A stretch of 64,000 nucleotides of DNA from CBDANW01 sp965197825. GTDB lineage: Bacteria; Acidobacteriota; Vicinamibacteria; Marinacidobacterales; DATDRI01. The notes below the pieces were generated by a model that was given only the letters and a program-made list of their open reading frames with translations, searched no databases and was not told where the DNA came from. Positions within the stretch are counted from its first letter, which is position 1, and every line of letters starts with the position of its first letter. Of this stretch, positions 24,999-34,139 are shown piece after piece. The position numbers and the translations under genes were made by a program. Location: the NCBI GenBank assembly GCA_965197825.1, contig CBDANW010000003.1, positions 1,116,001 to 1,180,000 on the forward strand, in the 5' to 3' direction.

Positions 24999-25877
24999 TT
25001 ATCTCGCATGAGCCGTTTTGAGGTCATGAATCCGTTCGAACACCATTGGGCTGTTGTAATCGAGTGACGAGTGGAGTCGATACGGATTGTAGAACCCCTC
25101 GATGTAGCTCGCGACCGCGTCTTTGGCCATACGTCGTGTTGGCCAACTACACCGGTGGAGGAGCTCGGTCTTGAGCGTGCCTAAGAAGCTCTCGGTCACG
25201 GCGTTGTCCCAGCAATCACCCTTGCGGCTCATCGAGCACACGATGCCGTACTCATCGAGCACGGCCTGGTAGGTCGCAGCCGCGTATTGAGTACCACGGT
25301 CTGAATGATGCACCAAGCCACTTTCCGGCAGGCGGCGCCCCAAGGCCATGTGAAGCGCCTCGAGAGCAAGCTCCGCGCGCAGGTGGGGCTGCATCGCCCA
25401 GCCTACGACACGACGCGAGAACAGATCGAGGATGACCGCCAAGTAGAGCCAGCCTTCCCAAGTCCGGATGTAGGTTATGTCCGTCACCCAGAACTGGTTC
25501 GGTCGTTCGGCTTCGAAGTTCCGGCCGAGCACGTTGGGTGCGATGGGGCGATCGTGCTTGCTGTCGGTCGTGCGGCGAAAACGCTTGCTGGGCAGACCCT
25601 GCAGGCCCATCTCACGCATCAGCCGTGCCACTCGCTGCTTGCCTACCTCGACGTTCTCCCCGTCAAGCTGGCGACGTACACGCTCCCTGCCGTAGGTACC
25701 ACGGCTATGGGCGTGGATCGCTTGGATGCGCAGCTTCAGCTTCCCATCCTCACACTGTCGCTTGCTGGGCGCGCGCTTCATCTGAGCGTAGTAGCCGCTG
25801 GTCGATACCCTCAGAACTCGGCACATCACCCGCACCGGGTAGTTGGCCCGCTCCGCGTGAATGAATTTGAATCTCAT
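24999..25877 (-). CDS. IS3-family transposase OrfB (DDE integrase core)
   Basis: A protein of 292 residues. It has an N-terminal HTH_21-like region (YPVRVMCRVLRVSTSGYY, RGTYGRERVRRQL) and the rve integrase core with catalytic residues in FWVTDITYIRT, LVHHSDRGTQY and NAVTESFLGTLKTELLH. Its ATG at 25877 overlaps the OrfA stop (ATGA). An A6G tract at about 25905-25915 in OrfA is a possible programmed frameshift site, as known for IS3. The frame is intact. Confidence 0.95.
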   Translation of the reverse strand: MRFKFIHAERANYPVRVMCRVLRVSTSGYYAQMKRAPSKRQCEDGKLKLRIQAIHAHSRGTYGRERVRRQLDGENVEVGKQRVARLMREMGLQGLPSKRFRRTTDSKHDRPIAPNVLGRNFEAERPNQFWVTDITYIRTWEGWLYLAVILDLFSRRVVGWAMQPHLRAELALEALHMALGRRLPESGLVHHSDRGTQYAAATYQAVLDEYGIVCSMSRKGDCWDNAVTESFLGTLKTELLHRCSWPTRRMAKDAVASYIEGFYNPYRLHSSLDYNSPMVFERIHDLKTAHAR

Positions 25878-26188
25878 TCGCTTTCCTTCGCGAAGAAGGC
25901 CGCCGCCTTTTTTAATATTTCTCGCTCTTGCTCCAACGTACGCACTCGACGCCGTAGCGAACGGAGCTCATCACGTTCCGCCGTCGTCAGAGCCTCGCGT
26001 GGACCTTCACCGTGATCAACTTTGTATTGTTTCACCCAGTTTCGAAGGGCCGATTCCGTCAGGTCCAGTTCCTTAGCGACCTGGCCGATGCTGCCCTCGC
26101 CCTCCCTGAACAGCCGGACCGCTTCCTTCTTGAACTCCCCCGTGAACTTCCTGCGTCGTCGTTCTCCCATGGACGCCTCCAGGCGCAT
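25874..26188 (-). CDS. IS3-family OrfA (HTH protein)
   Basis: A protein of about 104 residues: RRKFTGEFKKEAVRLFREGE, GQVAKELDLTESALRNWVKQ, and a C-terminal leucine-zipper-like helix (RRRVRTLEQEREILKKAAAF). It binds the element ends and supplies the N-terminal part of the OrfAB fusion in this family. The ATGs at 26188 and 26170 are both possible starts. Confidence 0.9.
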   Translation of the reverse strand: MRLEASMGERRRRKFTGEFKKEAVRLFREGEGSIGQVAKELDLTESALRNWVKQYKVDHGEGPREALTTAERDELRSLRRRVRTLEQEREILKKAAAFFAKESE

Positions 26189-26813
26189 TGTCGCGCCTCG
26201 GTTGATGTCCACAAACCCGGGCAGGGTCACGGGACCTCGCGGTCATCCAAAGGTGCCAGATCCATAAACTCCGGAATCTTCGCTCGTACCTTCCCAAGTC
26301 TCGTCACGCCTACGTGCTCCAGACGATGAAGGAAGCCTACAAGTGCAAGAGTGCCGACAAGGCGCGCAAGCGACTTCAGGCATTGGTGTCGTGGCTCGAG
26401 CGAAACGGCTACGACGAAGCTGCCGGAAGCCTTCGTGAAGGGATGGAAGAGACACTCACGGTCGTGAAGCTCGCGCTGCCCGCCTTACTTCGCCAGTCTC
26501 TTGCCACGACGAACGCCATTGAGAATCTCAACGGAACCATTCGCAGAGTATCGAGAAACGTCAAGCGTTGGTAGAGTCCTTCCATGGTTCGCCGATGGAC
26601 CGCTCTTGGCGTCGTCACCGCGCAGAAAAAGTTCCGGCGTATCAAAGGCTATCGCCATATGGGCGCTCTCGTTCACGCGCTTAGAAGCAAACAGAAATCT
26701 CTTGACAGCGATGAGTTTGCTGCCTAAGAGTATTCACAGGTGCCGCCGCTACCCGACCAAATTCAACAGCGGCCGGGACATCCCCCCGAGATACTTGTAG
26801 AATATATCTAAAG

Positions 26814-27062
26814 ATGAACAGAGAGACCCGTGCACGGCTTCGCCACAAGCGAATGGCGGAAGCTTCCAGAAAGGTCCGCGCCGAAAGTATGGAGGTGAAC
26901 GCCGAGTTCGCGCCCGTCGAACGGGATCCCGATGCCTGAAATCTGCTGGTTGATCAACTTCGCGCGATCGATAACCGCCGCCTCACGCAGGGACCGCTGA
27001 CTCGCCTCGACGAAGGCTTGATGCGACATGTAGGAGATGCCATCCGCGAAGACTCTGGACCT
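26814..27062 (+). pseudogene. Degenerate MazEF-like toxin-antitoxin remnant
   Basis: An ATG at 26814 opens a 41-codon frame (MNRETRARLRHKRMAEASRK) that is short, basic, and ends VERDPDA at a TGA. In the same frame directly afterwards comes LLVDQLRAIDNRRL, TRLDEGLMRHVGDAIRE. This closely resembles the C-terminal helix region of MazF/PemK toxins (L-V-D-Q-L-R-A-I-D-x-x-R-L). The catalytic N-terminal part of the toxin is missing, so an internal deletion probably fused an antitoxin start to a toxin end. It lies just outside the IS256 right end. The call rests on one short motif. Confidence 0.45.
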
Positions 27063-27242
27063 AATCGAAACCTAAGGTCGAGGCGCGTCGACAATTTCAG
27101 ACAACAATCTTGCCGGCGCAAGATTGCTTCGGCTGTCTTAGTTGGCGGGGACGAGGCGCTTCAATTTCGTCACGTATGGTATCAGACAGCGGCTGCCGCC
27201 TGCCGAGCGTAAACGTCGGCTCGGTCTAAATGGCCACCACCA

Positions 27243-27503
27243 TCAGGCTGAGCGATCTTGGAGGAGTCTACGAGCTTTGGACTGAAGGATTGCGATGAAA
27301 TTGCCCGCCGACACGAGTGCTTGGTATTCCTCTTTCTCTGTTTCTGAAAGTTGACCTTCCTCTGACTTGCGGGCGAGGTCTGCTATGCGCTTCTGTGCGG
27401 ACGCAGGCGCACGAAGTTTCGTAAGACGATCGGCGACTTCCGGTGTGAGGCAAACACCGATCGATTCCAGCAGTTCACCCAAAACCGTATGCGCTGTGCT
27501 CAT
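27243..27503 (-). CDS. Small protein of unknown function (LTPEVA family)
   Basis: A protein of 86 residues: GVCLTPEVADRLTKLRAP, then AQKRIADLARKSEEGQLSET, EYQALVSAGNFIAILQSKAR. This pattern (C-L-T-P-E-V-A, then a helical E-G-x-L-x-x-x-E-x-x-E-Y, then F-I-x-x-L-Q-x-K-A-R) belongs to a small family common in planctomycetes, cyanobacteria and acidobacteria. It is often encoded next to HNH endonucleases and may be antitoxin-like. Here the nearest neighbour downstream is a toxin-antitoxin remnant. Function is not established. The ATG at 27503 is the only good start. Confidence 0.65.
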   Translation of the reverse strand: MSTAHTVLGELLESIGVCLTPEVADRLTKLRAPASAQKRIADLARKSEEGQLSETEKEEYQALVSAGNFIAILQSKARRLLQDRSA

Positions 27504-27566
27504 GGCGCCATCATAGCAGAGTCGAGTATTCGACGGTATTCCTACCGTAAGGGGGGATTCGAACTC

Positions 27567-30500
27567 CTAGGTCGGCTCCCGCCCGTTACCGGGGGCGGAC
27601 CGAAGAAGGTGAACCGAGCCCGGGCCGCACATCGCCTCCAGACTGGCGACGAACTCTGGGCTGGGGCGCACTCGGAGATAGGAATGCGGCTTCATGGCGG
27701 CCATGAAAGTGTGACCGCGGAGAAGCTCGAAGCGAATGGGACACTCGCCGCGATTGGCTTCCAGGAGCTCTCGCAGGTGCGGCAGCGTCTCCTGATGGAA
27801 CGAGTCGAGCTGCACGCGCACGGTCATGGAAGAGGCCCCTCTTTGGTCGACCTCCTCCAGCGGGATGAGTTCGCTGGCCAGAATCTTGGGCAGATCTTCT
27901 CCGCCCTCGGGCTTTCCCTTGACCAATACCTCGGTATCCTGACTCAGCAGGCCGTAGTGTGTCTTATAGGCATCGGGAAACACGACGACCTCGGTGGCGC
28001 CTTCCTGATCCTCCAGGCGCAGCACGGCCATGGGATCGCCTTTTCGCGTGCGCAGTGTCTTGACCTTGGCGATGAGCCCCCCGACCGCGATTTCCTTCTC
28101 CCCTACTTTCTCCGAAATCTGCCCGGTCGTGCAGCTGGCGAAGGACGTGAGCACTTCCTTGTACCGATCCAAGGGATGGCCGCTGAGGAAGAATCCAAGC
28201 GTTGCCTTCTCGTAGCCTAGCCGCTCTCTCTCGCTCCATTCGTTGAGATCGGGCAGCTTCTCGAGCTCCCCAGGCCGTCGCGAGCCTTCCGCGTCGCCGA
28301 AAAGATTCGCCTGCCCGCTCTCCCGTTCGCGTTGCAGGCGTTGGCCGAAGTCGAGGGCGCGATCGATCATCGCATACAGCTGAGAGCGCCGCGCTCCGAA
28401 GGAGTCCAAGGCGCTCGACTTGACGAGGCTCTCGAGTACGCGCTTGTTCACCAGTCGCAGGTCGACGCCTTCACACAAATCCACCAGAGATTCGAAACGT
28501 CCTCCATGGGCGGCGCGAGCCTCCAGGATGGATTGAATGGCCGACTCCCCCACGTTCTTGATGGCCGCGAGCCCGAACCGAATTTCGTCGCCGACCACGG
28601 TGAAGTCCGAAGCACTTTCGTTGATGTCGGGAGGAAGGATCCGTAGCCCCATCTTGCGCGCGACAGTCAGATAGTGGACGACCTTGTCGGTGTTCTGCTT
28701 CTCTGAAGTCAGTAGCGCGGCCATGAAGAAGACCGGATAGTTGGCCTTGAGGTAGGCCGTTTGGAAGGCAAGAAGGGCATAGGCTGCCGAGTGGGAGCGA
28801 TTGAACCCATAGCCGCCGAAATGCTCCATGAGCTCGAAGATTTTCTCTGCCTTCCTCTTCGGAATCTCCTTCGCCACCGCACCGGATATGAACTTTTCCC
28901 GCTGGGCCAGCATCACGTCGGCCTTTTTCTTCCCCATGGCCTTGCGCAGCAAATCGGCCTCCCCCAGCGTGAACCCTGCGAGCGTGGAGCCGATGCGCAT
29001 CACCTGTTCTTGGTAGACCATGACGCCGAGGGTGTCTTCGAGTATTTCCTTCAGCTCGGGAACCTCGAAGCGAACGGGTACCTTGCCGTGCTTGCGTTTG
29101 ATGAAATCGTCGATCATGCCGCTACGAATTGGGCCGGGACGATAGAGCGCATTGAGGGCGGTCAGGTCGGATAGCTTTTCGGGTTTGAAACGGCGGAGGA
29201 TGTCCCTCATGCCGTCACTTTCGAACTGGAAGATTCCGAAGGTCTGCCCTTCCGAGAAAAGCTGATAGGTCTTCGCGTCGTCCAGGGGAAGCCTCTCCAG
29301 GTCGACCTTCTCTCCGAGCTGGCGCGCGATGAGCTTCACGCAATTGTCGAGCAGGGTCAGCGTGCGAAGCCCCAGGAAGTCCATCTTGAGAAGACCGATG
29401 TCTTCGACGTCCTTCATCGCGTACTGGGTCGTGATCTCACCGCGGTTCCCTTTATAGAGCGGGAGAAACTCCGTCAACGGTTTAGGAGCGATGACCACTC
29501 CCGCAGCGTGAGTCGAGGCGTGCCGGCTGACTCCCTCTAGCCGCTTCGCCACGTCGAGCAGACGGCCGATGCGAGGATCTGCCTCCGCGGCTTCGCGTAG
29601 TTGGGGCACCTCGTCGATGGCCTTTTCGAGAGTCGCATCCAACGTGGCGGGGATCATCTTGGCGATGCGATCCACGTCGGCGTAAGGCACGTCGAGGACG
29701 CGGCCGACGTCGCGAGTCACCGCGCGCGCCTTCATCGTTCCGAAGGTGATGATCTGTGCCACGTTATCCCGGCCATAGCGCTCGGTCACGTAGTCGATCA
29801 CTTCTCCCCGCCGCGCCTCGCAGAAATCGATGTCGATATCCGGCATGCTGACGCGCTCGGGGTTCAGGAATCGTTCGAAGATAAGCCCGTGCTCCAGGGG
29901 ATCGATGTCGGTGATGCGGAGCGAATAGGCGACCAGGCTCCCCGCCGCCGACCCGCGTCCCGGCCCCACCGGGATACCCTTCTCTCGGGCAAAACGAATG
30001 AAGTCCCAAACGATGAGAAAGTAGCCGGCGAATCCCATCTTGTGGATGATCTCCATCTCTCGCTTGAGCCGTGGCTCGTAGTCCGAGATGGGATAGCGGA
30101 GCTCACCCGCCGCCTGACGTTCCTGAACCCTCTCCATCCGCCGCTGGAATCCCTGCCAGATGACCTTTTCGAAATAGCCGTCGATGGTCTCGCCCTCGGG
30201 GACGGTGAACTGGGGGAGGTGAAACTGCTGACGCGTGAGATCGAGCTGGACGCGGTCCGCAATAGCCAACGTGTTGTCGTAGGCTTCTTGGTAGCCTTTG
30301 AAGACCTCCGCCATCTCATCCGAGGACTTGAAGTAGAACTCTTCCCCGCGATAGCGCATCCGTTCGGTGTCGGACGCTTTCTTGCCGGTGCCGATACAGA
30401 GCAAAATGTCGTGCGCCAGAGCATCCTCGCGGCTAATGTAGTGACAATCATTGGTCGCCACGATCGGGAGGCCGGTCTTTTTCGCCAGTGCCATCAGTTT

Positions 30501-31088
30501 CGTGTTCACCGGCACGTCTTCTTCGAGCCCCTGGTCCTGAATCTCGAGAAAGAAGTTACCCTTACCCAAGATGTCCTCGTAGGCTCCGGCGGCCTTCAAC
30601 ATCTGTTCTTCGGTACCACGTAGCGCCGCGGAGGGGACTTCCCCTTTCAAGCACGCGGAGAGTCCGATGAGACCCTCCGAGTGCTCGGCCAGAAGCTCCT
30701 TGTCGATGCGCGGCCTGTAGTAGAAACCTTCGAGGTATCCCGCGGTCACCAGTTTGATGAGGTTCTTATAACCCTCGTAGCTCTCGGCAAGCAGGACCAG
30801 GTGATTGTTGGTGTCGGAGATGCCTCCTCCGGGCGATTTGTCTTTGCGACTTCCCGGCGCGACATAGATCTCGCATCCGAGGATCGGCTTGATGCCCTTT
30901 TTCTGCGCGGCCTGGAAGAACGCAATCGCGCCAAACATGTTGCCGTGATCGGTCAGCGCCACGGCCGGCATCTCATACTTCGCCGCCAGATCCACAATTT
31001 GGTCCACGCGGCTTGCTCCATCGAGAAGCGAAAAGTCGCTGTGGTTGTGAAGATGAATGAAAGGCCGCACGCCGTTCCCTACTCCCAT
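27567..31088 (-). CDS. dnaE: DNA polymerase III alpha subunit
   Basis: A protein of 1173 residues, close to the family length. The PHP domain is at the N-terminus (HLHNHSDFSLLDGASRVDQ, ALTDHGNMFGA). The polymerase core has the catalytic aspartates in MPDIDIDFCEARR and GPGRGSAAGSLVAYSL. The β-clamp and helix-hairpin-helix regions follow, with YGFNRSHSAAYALLAFQTAY, and the OB fold (GGLIAKVKTLRTRKGDPMAV). It is the replicative DNA polymerase. The ATG at 31088 overlaps the stop of guaA by 10 bp, so the two genes are one transcription unit. Confidence 0.97.
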   Translation of the reverse strand: MGVGNGVRPFIHLHNHSDFSLLDGASRVDQIVDLAAKYEMPAVALTDHGNMFGAIAFFQAAQKKGIKPILGCEIYVAPGSRKDKSPGGGISDTNNHLVLLAESYEGYKNLIKLVTAGYLEGFYYRPRIDKELLAEHSEGLIGLSACLKGEVPSAALRGTEEQMLKAAGAYEDILGKGNFFLEIQDQGLEEDVPVNTKLMALAKKTGLPIVATNDCHYISREDALAHDILLCIGTGKKASDTERMRYRGEEFYFKSSDEMAEVFKGYQEAYDNTLAIADRVQLDLTRQQFHLPQFTVPEGETIDGYFEKVIWQGFQRRMERVQERQAAGELRYPISDYEPRLKREMEIIHKMGFAGYFLIVWDFIRFAREKGIPVGPGRGSAAGSLVAYSLRITDIDPLEHGLIFERFLNPERVSMPDIDIDFCEARRGEVIDYVTERYGRDNVAQIITFGTMKARAVTRDVGRVLDVPYADVDRIAKMIPATLDATLEKAIDEVPQLREAAEADPRIGRLLDVAKRLEGVSRHASTHAAGVVIAPKPLTEFLPLYKGNRGEITTQYAMKDVEDIGLLKMDFLGLRTLTLLDNCVKLIARQLGEKVDLERLPLDDAKTYQLFSEGQTFGIFQFESDGMRDILRRFKPEKLSDLTALNALYRPGPIRSGMIDDFIKRKHGKVPVRFEVPELKEILEDTLGVMVYQEQVMRIGSTLAGFTLGEADLLRKAMGKKKADVMLAQREKFISGAVAKEIPKRKAEKIFELMEHFGGYGFNRSHSAAYALLAFQTAYLKANYPVFFMAALLTSEKQNTDKVVHYLTVARKMGLRILPPDINESASDFTVVGDEIRFGLAAIKNVGESAIQSILEARAAHGGRFESLVDLCEGVDLRLVNKRVLESLVKSSALDSFGARRSQLYAMIDRALDFGQRLQRERESGQANLFGDAEGSRRPGELEKLPDLNEWSERERLGYEKATLGFFLSGHPLDRYKEVLTSFASCTTGQISEKVGEKEIAVGGLIAKVKTLRTRKGDPMAVLRLEDQEGATEVVVFPDAYKTHYGLLSQDTEVLVKGKPEGGEDLPKILASELIPLEEVDQRGASSMTVRVQLDSFHQETLPHLRELLEANRGECPIRFELLRGHTFMAAMKPHSYLRVRPSPEFVASLEAMCGPGSVHLLRSAPGNGREPT

Positions 31089-32626
31089 TCGATGGTCGAT
31101 GGTGGTTTCGAGGAAATGTCGTAGACCACGCGGTTTACACCCCGGACTTCCCCGATGATGCGACTCGACACCCGTTCGAGGAGCTCGTCAGGAAGCTTGG
31201 CCCAATCGGCAGTCATCCCGTCCACGCTTTCGACGGCGCGGATGGCGATCGCGTTGTCATACGTCCGAGCATCCCCCATGACCCCCACGCTCTTTACGGG
31301 GAGCAGGACCGCGAAGGACTGCCAGATCTTCCGGTACAGGCCCCCCTTCTTGATCTCCGACTGTAGAATATCGTCCGCCTCCCGAAGGGTTCGCAGACGA
31401 TCCTCGGTCACCCCACCGAGAATCCGCACCGCCAAACCGGGTCCTGGAAACGGTTGACGATAAACGAACGACTCATCCAATCCTAGCTCGATCCCCAGGC
31501 GGCGGACTTCATCCTTGAAAAGCTCACGCAGGGGCTCGATGAGCTTGAATTTCAGCCGCCGCGGCAGCCCTCCTACGTTGTGATGACTCTTGATCACATC
31601 GGACGCCCCGCGCAGCGAAATGCTCTCGATCACGTCGGGATAAAGAGTACCTTGCGCAAGAAAGTGTGCGTCGGGGATCTCTTTCGCTTCCTCGTCGAAG
31701 ACCCCAATGAACTCCCTGCCGATGATCTTGCGCTTCTTCTCCGGATCGGCCACGTTCTTGAGCCGACGCAAGAACCTCGCGGCCGCGTCGACGTGAATGA
31801 CCTTCAGATGTAGGCGGTGCGCGAAGCGTTCCATAACTTGCGCCGCCTCGTTCTTGCGCAACAGGCCATTGTCGACGAAGACGCACGTGAGGCGATCTCC
31901 CACCGCCCGGTGGACGAGCAAGGCCGCCACGGCCGAGTCGACCCCGCCGGATAGCGCGCAAACGACGGACTTCGACCCAACGGTTTCCCGAATGCGTTCC
32001 ACCGACTCTTCGGTGAACGAGCGCATGCTCCAGTCGCCCTTCAGACGGCAAACACCGAAGGCGAAGTTCTTCAGGATGGCCGTGCCTTGCTCGGTGTGAG
32101 CCACCTCGGGATGAAACTGCACGCCGAAAAGAGCGCGCTCCTTTTGTTCGAACGCCGCGACGGGCGCGGATTCCGTATGAGCGGTGACTTTGAAGCTGGG
32201 GGGCGGGCCCTCGATGGAGTCGCCGTGACTGGCCCAGACGCGGAGCGGAGAGGTGATGCCTTCGAAGAGCTGGCCGGCGCTGTTGAAATGAAGCGTCGCG
32301 TATCCGTACTCGCGGTGTCCTGCCTGACTGACCTGCGAGCCCAGATCGTGCGCCATGAGCTGCATGCCGTAGCAGATCCCGAGGACCGGCACCCCCATCT
32401 CGAAGATGGCGTCATCGCATCGCGGCGCTTCGGACCCGTAGACGCTCTGCGGCCCCCCGGAAAGAATCAGCCCCGCGAGGGCAGGGCGTCGGATGTCCTC
32501 CGGACGCGCCGAGAACGGGAGGATCTCGCAATACACCGACATCTCCCGAAGCCGACGGGCGATGAGCTGGGTATACTGGGATCCGAAATCGAGGATGACT
32601 ACGGTTTCATGTCCGCCTGACGCCAT
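31079..32626 (-). CDS. guaA: GMP synthase (glutamine-hydrolysing)
   Basis: A protein of about 515 residues. The class I glutamine amidotransferase domain has VVILDFGSQYTQLIARRLRE, the nucleophile in LGICYGMQLMAHD, and FHPEVAHTEQG. The ATP pyrophosphatase domain has the P-loop ALSGGVDSAVAALLVHRAVG. The dimerisation domain contains RQPFPGPGLAVRILG and ends PPSTIEWE. It converts XMP to GMP. An ATG at 32650 would add eight residues, but a TATAAT -10 box overlaps that codon, so transcription probably starts inside and 32626 is the better start. It overlaps dnaE by 10 bp. Confidence 0.95.
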   Translation of the reverse strand: MASGGHETVVILDFGSQYTQLIARRLREMSVYCEILPFSARPEDIRRPALAGLILSGGPQSVYGSEAPRCDDAIFEMGVPVLGICYGMQLMAHDLGSQVSQAGHREYGYATLHFNSAGQLFEGITSPLRVWASHGDSIEGPPPSFKVTAHTESAPVAAFEQKERALFGVQFHPEVAHTEQGTAILKNFAFGVCRLKGDWSMRSFTEESVERIRETVGSKSVVCALSGGVDSAVAALLVHRAVGDRLTCVFVDNGLLRKNEAAQVMERFAHRLHLKVIHVDAAARFLRRLKNVADPEKKRKIIGREFIGVFDEEAKEIPDAHFLAQGTLYPDVIESISLRGASDVIKSHHNVGGLPRRLKFKLIEPLRELFKDEVRRLGIELGLDESFVYRQPFPGPGLAVRILGGVTEDRLRTLREADDILQSEIKKGGLYRKIWQSFAVLLPVKSVGVMGDARTYDNAIAIRAVESVDGMTADWAKLPDELLERVSSRIIGEVRGVNRVVYDISSKPPSTIEWE

Positions 32627-32648
32627 AGGACCGATTGGAAGAAGGGGC

Positions 32649-32675
32649 ATTATACAACAAGATGTAGTTGGTCAA
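32649..32675 (-). promoter_or_regulatory. Candidate sigma-70-type promoter of guaA-dnaE
   Basis: On the minus strand TTGACC (32675-32670) and a perfect TATAAT (32654-32649) are separated by 15 nt. The spacer is two bases shorter than ideal. The -10 box overlaps the upstream ATG of guaA, which is why that ATG is unlikely to be used. Confidence 0.45.
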
Positions 32676-32731
32676 GACATTTTTACTTCTAAGTCTAGTG
32701 TATGCTGCTTGACTTCCGCGAAGCCCTCCTT

Positions 32732-33985
32732 ATGATCTCCAACCAGGTGCGTGCGCTCAGTTTAGCCTTCCTTCTACCGTTCTTGGCTGTTCCGATTCCT
32801 GTCCCGGCCAGCCAAGAACCCTCCGAAACCGCGCCGGCTGAGGAAGCCGGCGAAAATCCTCAAGTACAACGGCCAACCCGTCGTCCAGGGCTCCTCCCCC
32901 TGTCGCTCATCGCCGAGGTCGATCTCGGCTCGCGGGCCGTAGGCCCCGCCCTTTTTCACGAGGAAGCCTTGGTCGTCGCGACCGCCCGCGGCGAAGTGCT
33001 GAGCCTCGATGCGGCGACCCTCGAAACGCGGTGGAAGCTTGGGATGCCGGGAGCCGAGCTCTTCCCCCCTGTCCTTCTTCCGAACGGAATTCTTATCGCC
33101 TCGCGCTCTGGAAATCTGATCCTGCTGCAGCCGGAAACGGGAGAGATCTTGACGGAGAGGTCGGTCGGTCCTTCCCTTGCCTTGTCACCCATATGGGATG
33201 GGCGCACGTTGTTCCTGGCCACTCCGGATCGTGAAGTGATGGCGTATGACGTCGAGGAACGGAAGGAGAGCTGGCGCAGCAAGATCCAAGATCCGCCGCT
33301 CGCTATGACGTCGGGAGCCGGATTGCTGCTCGTCTCGGATCGTTCCGGAGGCCTCCACGCGCTCGACGCGCTGACCGGAGCTCTGCGGTGGCAGTTCCAG
33401 GGCCGGGGGAACTTCGAGGCCCAGGCGGCGTTCGACGATGCGGGAGAACGATTCTACCTAGGTGATACCGCTGGCTTTCTCTATTCGATTTCGGTGCGCG
33501 AGGGGAAAGTCCACTATCGTTGGGCCAACGGGGCAGCCATCACCCATTCCGCACTGCTCGAGGAGGATTGTCTGTTTGTCGTCTCCTATGCCAACACACT
33601 TTTCAGCTACCGCCCCGGCAACGGCCACGAGCTCTGGAGAGCCAATCTTCCCGGTCGCCCGGCGGCCGCTCCTGTTCGAGCCCGGCGACGCTTGGTGGTG
33701 CTGACGCTGAATGGTCAGGTGGCCGAGTACGCCGCCGCGGGCGGTCAACCCGGCCCACAGATCTACGCCGCTCCCGACGACATCCTTCCCTACCCCACCT
33801 TCGTGCCGAGAGGCATGGCCTTGCCGCTTCGCTCCGGCAAGCTCTTGCTTCTAGTGACTAGCCGACCCGCACCCTCCGAATCAGTGGAGCCGGACGAGGA
33901 TCAAGATGATTTGGGCGAGGACCCACCGCAAACGGAAGAGGAAGCGAGCCCTCCGCAGACTCTCGGTAGGACACCACTGTCCTAG
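32732..33985 (+). CDS. Exported PQQ-type β-propeller protein, BamB-like
   Basis: A protein of about 417 residues. A signal peptide (ISNQVRALSLAFLLPFLAVP) and a Pro/Glu-rich linker precede the propeller. It has repeated blades such as GEVLSLDAATLETRWKL, GNLILLQPETGEIL, GGLHALDALTGALRWQF and TLFSYRPGNGHELWRANL, which carry the A-x-D-x-x-T-G-x-x-x-W signature of PQQ/BamB propellers. BamB assists the BAM complex in outer-membrane protein assembly. No lipobox cysteine is evident here, so it is BamB-like rather than a clear orthologue. The acidic C-terminal tail is rich in Asp and Glu. The ATG at 32732 gives the cleaner signal peptide; a start at 32702 is also open. Confidence 0.75.
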   Translation: MISNQVRALSLAFLLPFLAVPIPVPASQEPSETAPAEEAGENPQVQRPTRRPGLLPLSLIAEVDLGSRAVGPALFHEEALVVATARGEVLSLDAATLETRWKLGMPGAELFPPVLLPNGILIASRSGNLILLQPETGEILTERSVGPSLALSPIWDGRTLFLATPDREVMAYDVEERKESWRSKIQDPPLAMTSGAGLLLVSDRSGGLHALDALTGALRWQFQGRGNFEAQAAFDDAGERFYLGDTAGFLYSISVREGKVHYRWANGAAITHSALLEEDCLFVVSYANTLFSYRPGNGHELWRANLPGRPAAAPVRARRRLVVLTLNGQVAEYAAAGGQPGPQIYAAPDDILPYPTFVPRGMALPLRSGKLLLLVTSRPAPSESVEPDEDQDDLGEDPPQTEEEASPPQTLGRTPLS

Positions 33986-34139
33986 AAAACGGCCTCTAAG
34001 ATCGCCTATTGGGCGTGACCGGCCGGTCTTTCCCGTGTAATTCCTGGCTTTGGGGTCTTGAGCCAGTGGAACGAAACGTGCATTGTTCAAGCCAAGGCCG
34101 AACGCTGCGCTTTGACACCGGGAGCACTGGAAAGCTAAG

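Larger units (their letters stand above)
24967..26230 (-). mobile_element. IS3-family insertion sequence (1264 bp) nested in IS256
   Basis: The left end GTGACCTTGCCC and the reverse complement of the right end GTGACCCTGCCC form the inverted repeats; the arms continue with GTGGACA in each. Flanking GGG at 24964-24966 and 26231-26233 is a 3-bp target duplication. The two ORFs overlap by ATGA, as is usual in IS3. Confidence 0.92.
24490..26787 (+). pseudogene. IS256-family element, 5'-truncated and interrupted by IS3
   Basis: Two blocks (about 24490-24966 and 26231-26730) together encode an IS256-type Mutator transposase. The first has HFEAFREEDPLPERVLNQ, LGVSTRNYE-like sequence and ALMLDGLEVAGQTVVVTLGI. 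The second has GDLAVIQRCQIHKLRNLRSY, LPKSRHAYVLQTMKEAYKC and SLATTNAIENLNGTIRRVS. Removing 24967-26230 plus one GGG restores a continuous frame across the junction. The first ~100 codons and the left end are missing. An in-frame TAG at 26572-26574 follows KRW, after which the frame continues to a TAA at 26725. The right terminal repeat is at about 26750-26787 (reverse complement GGGGATGTCCCGGCCG). Confidence 0.85.

Noticed and set aside
27099..27130. Hairpin CAATCTTGCCGGCGCAAGATTG as a terminator
   Set aside because: It is a good palindrome but no T run follows on either strand and no gene ends there, so its role is unclear.
27545..27600. Possible tRNA because GTTCGAATCC occurs on the minus strand
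   Set aside because: The surrounding bases do not form a proper T stem, the acceptor strand has no partner, and the 5' two thirds would lie inside the end of dnaE.
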